9,185 nucleotides of DNA, taken from Thermoplasmatota archaeon (lineage in GTDB: Archaea > Thermoplasmatota > Penumbrarchaeia > Penumbrarchaeales > Penumbrarchaeaceae). The notes under the pieces are model-generated. The model was not told the origin of the DNA, ran no database searches, and worked only from the letters and a program-made list of their open reading frames with translations. The stretch's first letter is position 1, and each line of letters starts with the position of its first letter. Of the stretch, positions 1 to 5,220 are shown piece after piece. Where the stretch lies: assembly GCA_030591285.1 (NCBI GenBank), contig JAUVBH010000045.1, forward strand, positions 1 to 9,185, read 5' to 3'. The position numbers and the translations under genes are program-made.

Positions 1-4
1 AAAA

Positions 5-20
5 CTGACCAAAATATAAT
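5..20 (+). promoter_or_regulatory. Candidate BRE/TATA promoter of the AAA-VWA operon
   Basis: An A/T-rich box (AAAATATAAT, 11-20) is preceded by CTGACC, resembling an archaeal TATA box with a purine-rich BRE. Archaeal transcription normally starts about 25 nt downstream, here near position 42. That leaves a leader of roughly 45 nt before the ribosome binding site at 74-78. The element lies at the window edge, so the upstream context is missing. The assignment rests on composition and spacing only. Confidence 0.45.
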
Positions 21-73
21 AATGATTGCCCTCATACAAAGTTCCCAGCAGCCAGCGCGCGGCAGACATGATT

Positions 74-78
74 GGAGG
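74..78 (+). promoter_or_regulatory. Ribosome binding site that decides the AAA ATPase start
   Basis: GGAGG lies 7 nt before the ATG at 86. In-frame alternatives are TTG at 26 and ATG at 68. Neither has a comparable Shine-Dalgarno sequence, and TTG 26 would lie upstream of the transcription start predicted from the TATA-like box at 11-20. This favours the start at 86. Confidence 0.7.
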
Positions 79-85
79 ATGGAAA

Positions 86-1531
86 ATGGGTCTTGTTGGA
101 TACAAGAATGCAGAAGAGCTAGCAGCTTCCGGGTATGTCCCGATGACGGCACAGGAAGCCCTGGCCAATAAGATAATCTTGAAGATCAGGGATCTCAAGA
201 GTAAGGGTTATTCCAAAGATGAGGCTTTGTCACTATTATTTCCCACAACCATTGTTGATAGGAGTGTACTGGAGAGTCTTGTGGCAGCTCTGGTCGGTGG
301 GTCCCACATTCTTCTTTTCGGTCCGTCAGGAACCGGAAAGACGAGCCTTGCCAAGGAGCTTTGGGACCTCTTTCCCAAGGAGGTCTACTCTGTCAAAGGA
401 TGTCCTGTCCAGGACGATCCGATGTCGGTATCAGATCCAAAATATTGGGGCCGGGTGAAATGCTGTCCCTCATGCGAGCTTCGTTTCGGGCTTCCAGATG
501 AGGATTTCGATCCTGCCAGGGTAGATCCAAAGAGCGTCCCCGTTGAGGTGATAACCCTGAAAGAAGGATACGGTCTTGCCCGTGTTCAGGGTTCATCAGA
601 GGTCTTTCCTGACAATCTGACCGGTGTTTATAATCTTCATAAACTTGAAGAGATCGGTGACCCAACGAGCGCCCAGGTACTGGAACCGGGTAAGCTCCTT
701 CAAGCAAACAGGGGACTACTGCTTGTTGACGAGGTTGGTAAATTGCCACTTGGGACCCAGAATGTTCTGCTTCAAGCTCTTCAGGAAGGTATCGTTACTC
801 CTGCGAAGTCCAGGGAAACATTCCCCGCGCGTTTCGTAGCCATATCCACCTCGAACCTTCGAGACCTCGACGCCATCAACGAACCCCTGAACGACAGGTT
901 GTCCAATATCTATGTGGATTACATCAAGGACCATATGAAGAACCGTTCCATAATCGATGTGTCCCTGGGTAGGGAGGTCCACGAGGTCTTCTTCCCGGAG
1001 ATATATCATCATGCAGCGGTATTTGTTGTTGAATCATGGCGGGACCTTTCCGTTGATATTCCAGAGCTCTCTGAGGTAGGGTCGAATAGGACCATTCTCG
1101 ATACGATATCGAGATCCATTGCATACGCAGAGATAGAAGGAGAGAATGATGTTACCAAAGAGAGCTTCGAAAAAGGGGTCAGGGATGCTCTATATGGAAG
1201 GATCCGGGCCAGGGGAGGAGATTCATTCCTTCGGAACGAGGAGATAGTACGGGAATTCCTCCAGAGCAATCTGGATCTCTCAATTGAAAGAGGGTTCAGG
1301 ATATACTGGTGCACCTTCTTCAAGAGGGATCTGGACTCAAGTGTTTCCAGGGCAGAGAAACTTGTTCGGTCCATGAGCTCCGGAACCGTTCCAAAGGGTG
1401 GAGACGGTGATCTTCTCAGGGATTTCATTACTAAGATAGAGAAGCATAGAGGTCCAGCCAACGAGGAAGAGATGTTCGGTCTGGTAGCATCCATCATGAA
1501 CACCATGAAGGATTTCGGATGCACGGAGTAG
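86..1531 (+). CDS. ChlI/MoxR-like AAA+ ATPase, partner of a VWA protein
   Basis: This is a 481-residue cytoplasmic AAA+ ATPase of the Mg-chelatase I / MoxR group. Counting from the ATG at 86, an N-terminal helical region (1-60) precedes Walker A GPSGTGKT (79-86), Walker B LLLVDE (211-216, D215/E216) preceded by the ANRG motif typical of ChlI, sensor 1 STSN (254-257), a candidate arginine finger R271 and a candidate sensor 2 R335 in a helical lid. Between Walker A and B lies an insert with Cys106, Cys126, Cys127 and Cys130 (GCP...CCPSC), reminiscent of the Cys clusters in ChlI-type and PrkA-type AAA domains and possibly zinc-binding. ATPases of this group form hexameric rings and drive a VWA partner, here the gene starting 18 nt downstream. 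The substrate is unknown: no tetrapyrrole or cobalamin gene lies nearby, so calling it a magnesium chelatase would be over-annotation. A longer form from TTG 26 (501 residues) is possible. The family call is firm; the function is not. Confidence 0.9.
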   Translation: MGLVGYKNAEELAASGYVPMTAQEALANKIILKIRDLKSKGYSKDEALSLLFPTTIVDRSVLESLVAALVGGSHILLFGPSGTGKTSLAKELWDLFPKEVYSVKGCPVQDDPMSVSDPKYWGRVKCCPSCELRFGLPDEDFDPARVDPKSVPVEVITLKEGYGLARVQGSSEVFPDNLTGVYNLHKLEEIGDPTSAQVLEPGKLLQANRGLLLVDEVGKLPLGTQNVLLQALQEGIVTPAKSRETFPARFVAISTSNLRDLDAINEPLNDRLSNIYVDYIKDHMKNRSIIDVSLGREVHEVFFPEIYHHAAVFVVESWRDLSVDIPELSEVGSNRTILDTISRSIAYAEIEGENDVTKESFEKGVRDALYGRIRARGGDSFLRNEEIVREFLQSNLDLSIERGFRIYWCTFFKRDLDSSVSRAEKLVRSMSSGTVPKGGDGDLLRDFITKIEKHRGPANEEEMFGLVASIMNTMKDFGCTE

Positions 1532-1535
1532 GTTT

Positions 1536-1541
1536 GGAGGT
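1536..1541 (+). promoter_or_regulatory. Ribosome binding site supporting a TTG start
   Basis: GGAGGT is placed 8 nt before TTG at 1550. It starts only 4 nt after the stop of the upstream ATPase gene, which supports coupled expression of the two genes and makes the TTG start credible. Confidence 0.75.
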
Positions 1542-1549
1542 CCCATCCA

Positions 1550-3487
1550 TTGACCAGTGAAGAGAGGATCCCGTACCCTCACATCAGAGGTGGAGGCGTA
1601 GTTCTCCCGGACTGTTCTCAGGGAGTCTACAGGCCATTCAGACTCACCACCGGTGAGAAGAGGCAGCTTATCAAAGGTCTAGCTGAGAAGGGACTTCAAG
1701 GCATCGATGATTTTCTTGCCAAACCCAAAGACCAGGGAGCTGTTGCTGAGAGGATGGAAGAGATCCGCCAGAGGATCAATGAACAGCTGGAAAAGGTCCA
1801 GGCCAGAAGACGCGAATCCATGGATGACGAGATCAGAAGACTCGTTGAAAGAGGAGCGATAGTTCAGGGCCGAACAGATGACGGTTTCATGGAAGATGAT
1901 GCATCTTTCAGAAGATTCTCTTCGGAGCAGATAAGGGGAGAGATCCTGGCCAACGATCTGATCGGTATCATTGAAGGCCGGGAATATGAAAAGGACTATG
2001 TTGAAAAAGTGAGCTTCTTCAGAAAAATTTGGAATTCGATAAGAGCTTTCTTCAGATGGTTCCTGAAGAAGTTCCTCTCTGTTCTTGGCAGGATCAAGAG
2101 GCTCTTCAGCAGAAAGGACAAGGACAGGGACCAAGGGAGTGGAGGTTCCAAGAAAAGACCCAAAGGTGCGATATCACTTCCATTTCCCAGTATTCAGGGA
2201 GACCTTGATCGATGGGAGAAGGAGATGGATAAGAGGATCGATGAGGACCCCCATCTCCAGAAAGCTGTGAATCAGAGGATCTCGGATAAATACGGTTACG
2301 ACAGTGGAAGGATCGAACTCAAACGATCCTTTGATCCAGGCTGGTATAAAGAGGAAGCAAAGAAGGTCCTTGGAGAAGAGGTCAGATCCTCAGCCGAGAA
2401 GAAGAAAACGGAATTGGAGAGGGAACGATCGGACCTTGCCCGCTCCAAGGATGATATCAAGGAAAAGGAGAGGAAGCTCCGAGAGGAGCTGATGCACAAA
2501 GAGAAGAAACTACTTCAGGAGAATGAGGAGTCCGAGAAGAATATCGATGAGATGACCCACAAGGAGATGAAGAAGGAACTGATAAATTCCCTCTCCTTCA
2601 TGGGCTATATCGAAAGACCCATGGATAGTTCTCTGGAGGATGCATCCATGGAATGGGAGATCACCGAAGCCCTTGTTGAAAAATTTTCAGAGTTCATCCT
2701 TGCAGAGGTTATGGGAAGAAGCTCGGGAATGAAGGATAGAAGGGGCAGGCAGATCTCAGATGCAGGAGTATATGAGAAAGCAAGAATGAGGACCATTGCA
2801 GAAGAACCGCGGATGGATATGCTCCAGACTCTCGTGAACGCCCGTATCAACCATCCAAGGGATCGTGGGATCGAACCCTTCGATGTGGTGGTTCACAGAG
2901 AGGTTACAACTTCAGAACTTCATGGTGTCATCCTTGTTGATGTCAGCGGTTCCATGGAAGAGAACCTCAGGCTGGAAGCCGCCAAGAGGTCGGTCCTGGC
3001 ATTGACCCAGGCAATAAAGAGGGAGAATCCCAGGAACAAAGTGGATCTTATATCTATTTCTACAAGGGCCCGACCGGTTACCTTGAAGGAGATCATGACA
3101 CTGGAACCCCATGGATTTACCAATCACCAGGAAGGTTTTGCTCTTGCAAGGACCTTGCTCGAGGGTTCCAGATCAGATAGACATTTACTGTTCCTGATCA
3201 CAGACGGGCTTCCTGAAGCTTATCTTGACATAAGCGGGAACCCGATCGCAGGGGATCTTGAAAAAGCGATGGACCTTACACTGATCGAGGTAAGCTCCCT
3301 TGTCAGGGTTCCGGATCTCTCTTTCGAGATATTCCTCCTGGAGCCGGAGGATAATACCTTCATTGAAGCTGCCAAGAGGATCGCAAAAGCTGGAAATGGA
3401 GATGTGATAGTTGCAGATCCACAGGAGCTGGCCTACAAGGTTATTGGTGAATACACCACCTCTGGTAAGGTCCTTGAAGGGATATGA
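1550..3487 (+). CDS. VWA-domain protein with amphipathic and coiled-coil regions
   Basis: This 645-residue protein starts at TTG. A charged helical N-terminal region (about 30-150) leads into a strongly cationic amphipathic stretch (about 154-190) rich in Phe, Trp, Arg and Lys. A low-complexity Gly/Lys linker (190-207) follows, then a long Lys/Glu-rich coiled coil (about 264-345), and finally a C-terminal von Willebrand A domain (about 455-635). The MIDAS metal site looks complete: DVSGS (D464, S466, S468), a threonine in GFTNH (T524), and D552 in LITDG. No P-loop is visible, so unlike ChlD/BchD it has no AAA domain of its own. That is closer to CobT-like or other MoxR-partner VWA proteins. 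The ATPase encoded 18 nt upstream is the likely motor, and the VWA domain would bind Mg2+ and either client or ATPase. The amphipathic segment suggests membrane contact (inference). The gene ends exactly where the convergent membrane-protein gene ends. The client is unknown. Confidence 0.9.
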   Translation: MTSEERIPYPHIRGGGVVLPDCSQGVYRPFRLTTGEKRQLIKGLAEKGLQGIDDFLAKPKDQGAVAERMEEIRQRINEQLEKVQARRRESMDDEIRRLVERGAIVQGRTDDGFMEDDASFRRFSSEQIRGEILANDLIGIIEGREYEKDYVEKVSFFRKIWNSIRAFFRWFLKKFLSVLGRIKRLFSRKDKDRDQGSGGSKKRPKGAISLPFPSIQGDLDRWEKEMDKRIDEDPHLQKAVNQRISDKYGYDSGRIELKRSFDPGWYKEEAKKVLGEEVRSSAEKKKTELERERSDLARSKDDIKEKERKLREELMHKEKKLLQENEESEKNIDEMTHKEMKKELINSLSFMGYIERPMDSSLEDASMEWEITEALVEKFSEFILAEVMGRSSGMKDRRGRQISDAGVYEKARMRTIAEEPRMDMLQTLVNARINHPRDRGIEPFDVVVHREVTTSELHGVILVDVSGSMEENLRLEAAKRSVLALTQAIKRENPRNKVDLISISTRARPVTLKEIMTLEPHGFTNHQEGFALARTLLEGSRSDRHLLFLITDGLPEAYLDISGNPIAGDLEKAMDLTLIEVSSLVRVPDLSFEIFLLEPEDNTFIEAAKRIAKAGNGDVIVADPQELAYKVIGEYTTSGKVLEGI

Positions 3488-3961
3488 TCATGATCTGACG
3501 ATAACGGTCAGGAAGATGAAGATCGCAAGTCCCGCTCCTGCTATTACTCCGATCAAGGCCATCAGAGGTTTAAGCAGTGGTGCGGCAACCCAGTGGATTA
3601 TCCCGAAAATAGAATCGTCAGGATAGGACGCTTTCTGAACAAGGTTGAAGAAGATCCAGATCCCCCAGATCAACAATCCTGATGCCAGCATGGGTATGGC
3701 AATAAGTTTGGATCTCTTCTGTGCGAACTTGAAAGTGAAAAGACTGGTAAGGATCGCAAAGGTGGCGAAGGTCATCAAGAATGAGAAGACCAGGTAGGTT
3801 AGCGGGTCGTTGTGATACTTGTGCTCCGACTCATCGGTGTCCGCACCAAATACCGGTTCCGCACAGAATGTGAAAAGCAGCAGCAGCGTCAGGACCATCG
3901 GAAAAATAGCCTTCGCTGTCAAGCCCCTTGGCTGTTTCAGCATAGGTTCAACTTGTGACAT
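3488..3961 (-). CDS. Small membrane protein with signal peptide, family not recognised
   Basis: I do not recognise the family of this 157-residue protein. A basic N-terminus (LKQPRGLTAK) is followed by a hydrophobic core (about 18-38), with possible signal cleavage around VFGA-D (39-41). A short acidic, His-containing extracellular segment (about 41-52) comes next. Three likely membrane helices lie at about 53-78, 84-107 and 130-154, separated by a Lys/Arg-rich loop (FAQKRSK) and a loop with YPDDS and HWVAAP. The positive loop between the first two helices is likely cytoplasmic. The start ATG has only a weak AGAAGG motif 6 nt upstream. It lies 42 nt downstream of the Lrp/AsnC-type gene on the same strand, so the two are probably co-transcribed. 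No catalytic motif or heme/metal signature is evident. If the hydrophobic N-terminus is not cleaved it would be a fourth helix. Confidence 0.8.
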   Translation of the reverse strand: MSQVEPMLKQPRGLTAKAIFPMVLTLLLLFTFCAEPVFGADTDESEHKYHNDPLTYLVFSFLMTFATFAILTSLFTFKFAQKRSKLIAIPMLASGLLIWGIWIFFNLVQKASYPDDSIFGIIHWVAAPLLKPLMALIGVIAGAGLAIFIFLTVIVRS

Positions 3962-4003
3962 GGAATGCCTTCTGAACGTTCTTGATCTGGACGGGGGTCC
4001 GGA

Positions 4004-4240
4004 TCAGGTAAATTTGATTCCCGTCAGGGTCTTTGTGTCTATAACCCCGGGGATCGATCTGACCTTTTCTACCACGATCTGGCCCAGGGTATTGAAGTCC
4101 CTTGCTTCGATCTTGGCAATAAGGTCGTATTCTCCGAAGAGGGGATGCAGTTCAACTATCTCCGGAACGTTCATAAGTGCCTTGAACACGTCGTGCTCCT
4201 TTGCTGGTGCGGTGCTTATTAATATAAAACCTATTACCAT
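4004..4240 (-). CDS. Stand-alone Lrp/AsnC ligand-binding (RAM) domain protein
   Basis: This 78-residue protein matches the alpha-beta effector domain of Lrp/AsnC regulators (AsnC_trans_reg type). The N-terminal strand is VIGFILIST, then a helix contains HDVFKALMNVPEIVEL. The characteristic GEYDLIAKIEA segment spans residues 36-46, and the end carries IPGVIDTKTLTGIKF. The helix-turn-helix half of a full-length Lrp (normally about 150 residues in total) is absent. A strong ribosome binding site and TATA box lie directly upstream, so this is a complete short gene and not a truncation. Family members of this kind form dimers or higher oligomers and bind amino acids or similar small ligands. They can act alone or with DNA-binding Lrp paralogues. 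The membrane protein gene follows 42 nt downstream; a sensing role for it is an inference. Confidence 0.88.
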   Translation of the reverse strand: MVIGFILISTAPAKEHDVFKALMNVPEIVELHPLFGEYDLIAKIEARDFNTLGQIVVEKVRSIPGVIDTKTLTGIKFT

Positions 4241-4243
4241 CTG

Positions 4244-4253
4244 ACCTCACCTC
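4244..4253 (-). promoter_or_regulatory. Ribosome binding site of the Lrp/AsnC-domain gene
   Basis: Read on the minus strand this is GAGGTGAGGT. Its first seven bases, GAGGTGA, fit the archaeal 16S rRNA 3' end and sit 6 nt before the ATG at 4240. A second overlapping GAGGT is too close to the start to be optimal. Confidence 0.7.
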
Positions 4254-4277
4254 ATCTCTCTATATCCGAGGAAACCC

Positions 4278-4290
4278 TATATACTTTTCG
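4278..4290 (-). promoter_or_regulatory. BRE/TATA promoter of the Lrp-domain/membrane-protein operon
   Basis: On the minus strand CGAAAAG (4290-4284, BRE-like) is followed by TATATA (4283-4278). A transcription start about 25 nt downstream falls near 4256, leaving a short leader of about 15 nt that just includes the ribosome binding site at 4253-4244. The spacing agrees well with archaeal promoters, making this the best promoter candidate in the window. Confidence 0.65.
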
Positions 4291-4379
4291 CCAGGGATGG
4301 TTTGCCTCAAATGAATATCGGGCGTTTTTCAATTGGTTATGGGGCATTATCAATATTATCGTGTTTCTAGTATAATGAC

Positions 4380-4400
4380 AAAAGCCCATACATTAATTAG
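4380..4400 (+). promoter_or_regulatory. Weak TATA-like candidate upstream of the THEP1 gene
   Basis: AAAAGCCC followed by ATACATTAATTAG lies 64-84 nt upstream of the GTG start and would place transcription initiation near 4420. The whole 4300-4463 stretch is A/T-rich and offers other candidates, such as CTAGTATAATG around 4368-4378, so the choice is uncertain. Nothing else in 4291-4463 looks like a gene. Confidence 0.3.
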
Positions 4401-4463
4401 GGTTGTTCCTATTACACTGATTACCATGAGGGATATGCTGAATTAATTGGTTGGTGGACAATA

Positions 4464-5033
4464 GTGAGTAAGAAAATAAAGATAGGTATTACCGGTCTGC
4501 CCGGTGCTGGAAAGACCCATGCTCTACGCAAGGTCGTGGAGATGCTGGAGGTTGAGGGGATCAGGGTTGGCGGTATGATCACCGATGCTCTAAAGGAGGA
4601 GGGTAAGAAAGTAGGGTTCATGGTCCAAGACCTTCTCACAAAAGAAGAAGGGGTTCTCGCACATCTCGAATCAACTTCAGAGGTGAGGTTTCTGGAATAC
4701 GGGGTCAACATGGATATGCTTGACAACATCGGGGTCAAGGCCATCGAGAATTCCATTGACCAAGCTGATGTGATAGTTATCGATGAAGTTGGCAAGCTGG
4801 AAGTTGAATCTCAGAACTTCGTGGAAGCAGTGAAAGATGCCCTGGAAGCAGATAAACCGCTCCTTTTAACACTTCACAAGAAATCGAGGAATCCGCTCCT
4901 TCAGGATATCAGGAGAAGAGATGATGTGCGGATTCTTGAGGTCACGCCCATCAACAAGAACATTCTCCCATACAAGATCATTCCCCTGATCAAGGAAGAG
5001 GTTGCAATGAGACCTCTCCATGAATTGTATTGA
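4464..5033 (+). CDS. THEP1-family nucleoside triphosphatase (NTPase)
   Basis: This 189-residue cytoplasmic P-loop protein of the archaeal/bacterial/eukaryotic THEP1 (NTPase_1) family is about the usual length. Walker A is GLPGAGKT (11-18). The family-typical GGMITDALKEEGKKVGFMV segment (36-54) follows, and Walker B is VIVIDEVGKLE (103-113), with D107/E108 and the family IDE-x-GK-x-E pattern. LLLTLHKKSR (133-142) corresponds to the conserved strand after the C-terminal helix. Members hydrolyse ATP, GTP and other NTPs to NDPs in vitro; the cellular role is not settled. The start is GTG, with GGTGG (4453-4457) 6 nt upstream; no ATG lies upstream in frame before a region without coding character. 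It appears monocistronic, with 187 nt separating it from the next gene. No run of five or more T is seen just after the stop, so its terminator is not obvious. Confidence 0.92.
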   Translation: MSKKIKIGITGLPGAGKTHALRKVVEMLEVEGIRVGGMITDALKEEGKKVGFMVQDLLTKEEGVLAHLESTSEVRFLEYGVNMDMLDNIGVKAIENSIDQADVIVIDEVGKLEVESQNFVEAVKDALEADKPLLLTLHKKSRNPLLQDIRRRDDVRILEVTPINKNILPYKIIPLIKEEVAMRPLHELY

Positions 5034-5113
5034 TCCCAAAAATACATTGTAGGTCAATTCTCGATATTTATTAATAAAAATAGTGTGTTGGCGGTTGCCT
5101 GGCACGCAGTATA

Positions 5114-5140
5114 GTACACCTTTCGTTACAAGCGGTGTAC
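5114..5140. repeat. Operator-like inverted repeat upstream of the giant gene
   Basis: GTACACC (5114-5120) and GGTGTAC (5134-5140) form a perfect 7-bp inverted repeat with a 13-nt spacer. The arms are 20 bp apart, about two helical turns, so they could present to one face of DNA for a dimeric regulator. It abuts the TATA-like sequence at 5143-5157. The long loop and lack of a T tract argue against a terminator for the preceding gene. Confidence 0.5.
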
Positions 5141-5142
5141 AG

Positions 5143-5157
5143 TAATATACTTATAGG
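5143..5157 (+). promoter_or_regulatory. Candidate TATA element of the giant propeller gene
   Basis: TAATATACTTATAGG offers two overlapping TATA-like cores (TAATATA and CTTATAG). Initiation about 25 nt downstream would fall near 5175-5180, leaving a leader of about 40 nt that contains the hairpin at 5187-5208 and the ribosome binding site at 5208-5213. Confidence 0.45.
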
Positions 5158-5160
5158 GCT

Positions 5161-5173
5161 TTCCAAGATGGAA
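5161..5173. repeat. Short dyad TTCCA-N3-TGGAA downstream of the TATA element
   Basis: This is a perfect 5-bp inverted repeat with a 3-nt centre, between the TATA-like element and the expected transcription start. The position suits a repressor site, but a dyad this short can arise by chance. Confidence 0.3.
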
Positions 5174-5186
5174 TAGTTGTAGGAGA

Positions 5187-5208
5187 CGTTGGACTAAAAA
5201 TCCGAACG
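5187..5208 (+). promoter_or_regulatory. Leader hairpin touching the ribosome binding site
   Basis: CGTT-GGA (5187-5193) can pair with TCC-AACG (5201-5208, with G5204 bulged) around a CTAAAAA loop. The last paired base is the first G of the GGAGGT ribosome binding site. Such a stem could modulate translation, though seven base pairs with a bulge is a weak structure. Confidence 0.3.
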
Positions 5209-5213
5209 GAGGT
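5208..5213 (+). promoter_or_regulatory. Ribosome binding site of the giant propeller gene
   Basis: GGAGGT lies 7 nt before ATG 5221, a near-ideal match and spacing that fixes the start of the long open frame. Confidence 0.8.
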
Positions 5214-5220
5214 ATAGCAT

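Noticed and set aside
1009..1524. A 171-codon open frame on the minus strand inside the AAA ATPase gene
   Set aside because: It lies wholly antisense to a well-supported gene with conserved motifs, and its translation is Ser/Arg/Leu-rich without recognisable domains. It is a shadow of plus-strand codon bias.
86..3487. Annotating the AAA-VWA pair as magnesium chelatase subunits
   Set aside because: The motif similarity is at superfamily level, the VWA protein lacks the AAA domain of ChlD, and no tetrapyrrole gene is nearby.
3819..4244. A 141-codon plus-strand frame across the membrane-protein and Lrp-domain genes
   Set aside because: It spans two minus-strand genes that both have real protein signatures and their own start signals. 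Its own product is low-complexity and has no family likeness.
4311..4370. A 19-residue open frame (MNIGRFSIGYGALSILSCF) in the divergent intergenic region
   Set aside because: It has no ribosome binding site, and a frame this short is expected by chance in AT-rich DNA. Nothing supports translation.
4426..4446. A six-residue reading frame just upstream of the NTPase start, considered as a leader peptide
   Set aside because: It has no ribosome binding site, no attenuator-like structure and no run of codons for a single amino acid.
5090..5099. GGC-GGTT-GCC mini-hairpin, considered as a terminator for the NTPase gene
   Set aside because: It has a stem of only three base pairs and no following T tract. 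Archaeal intrinsic termination relies on T-rich runs, which are absent here.
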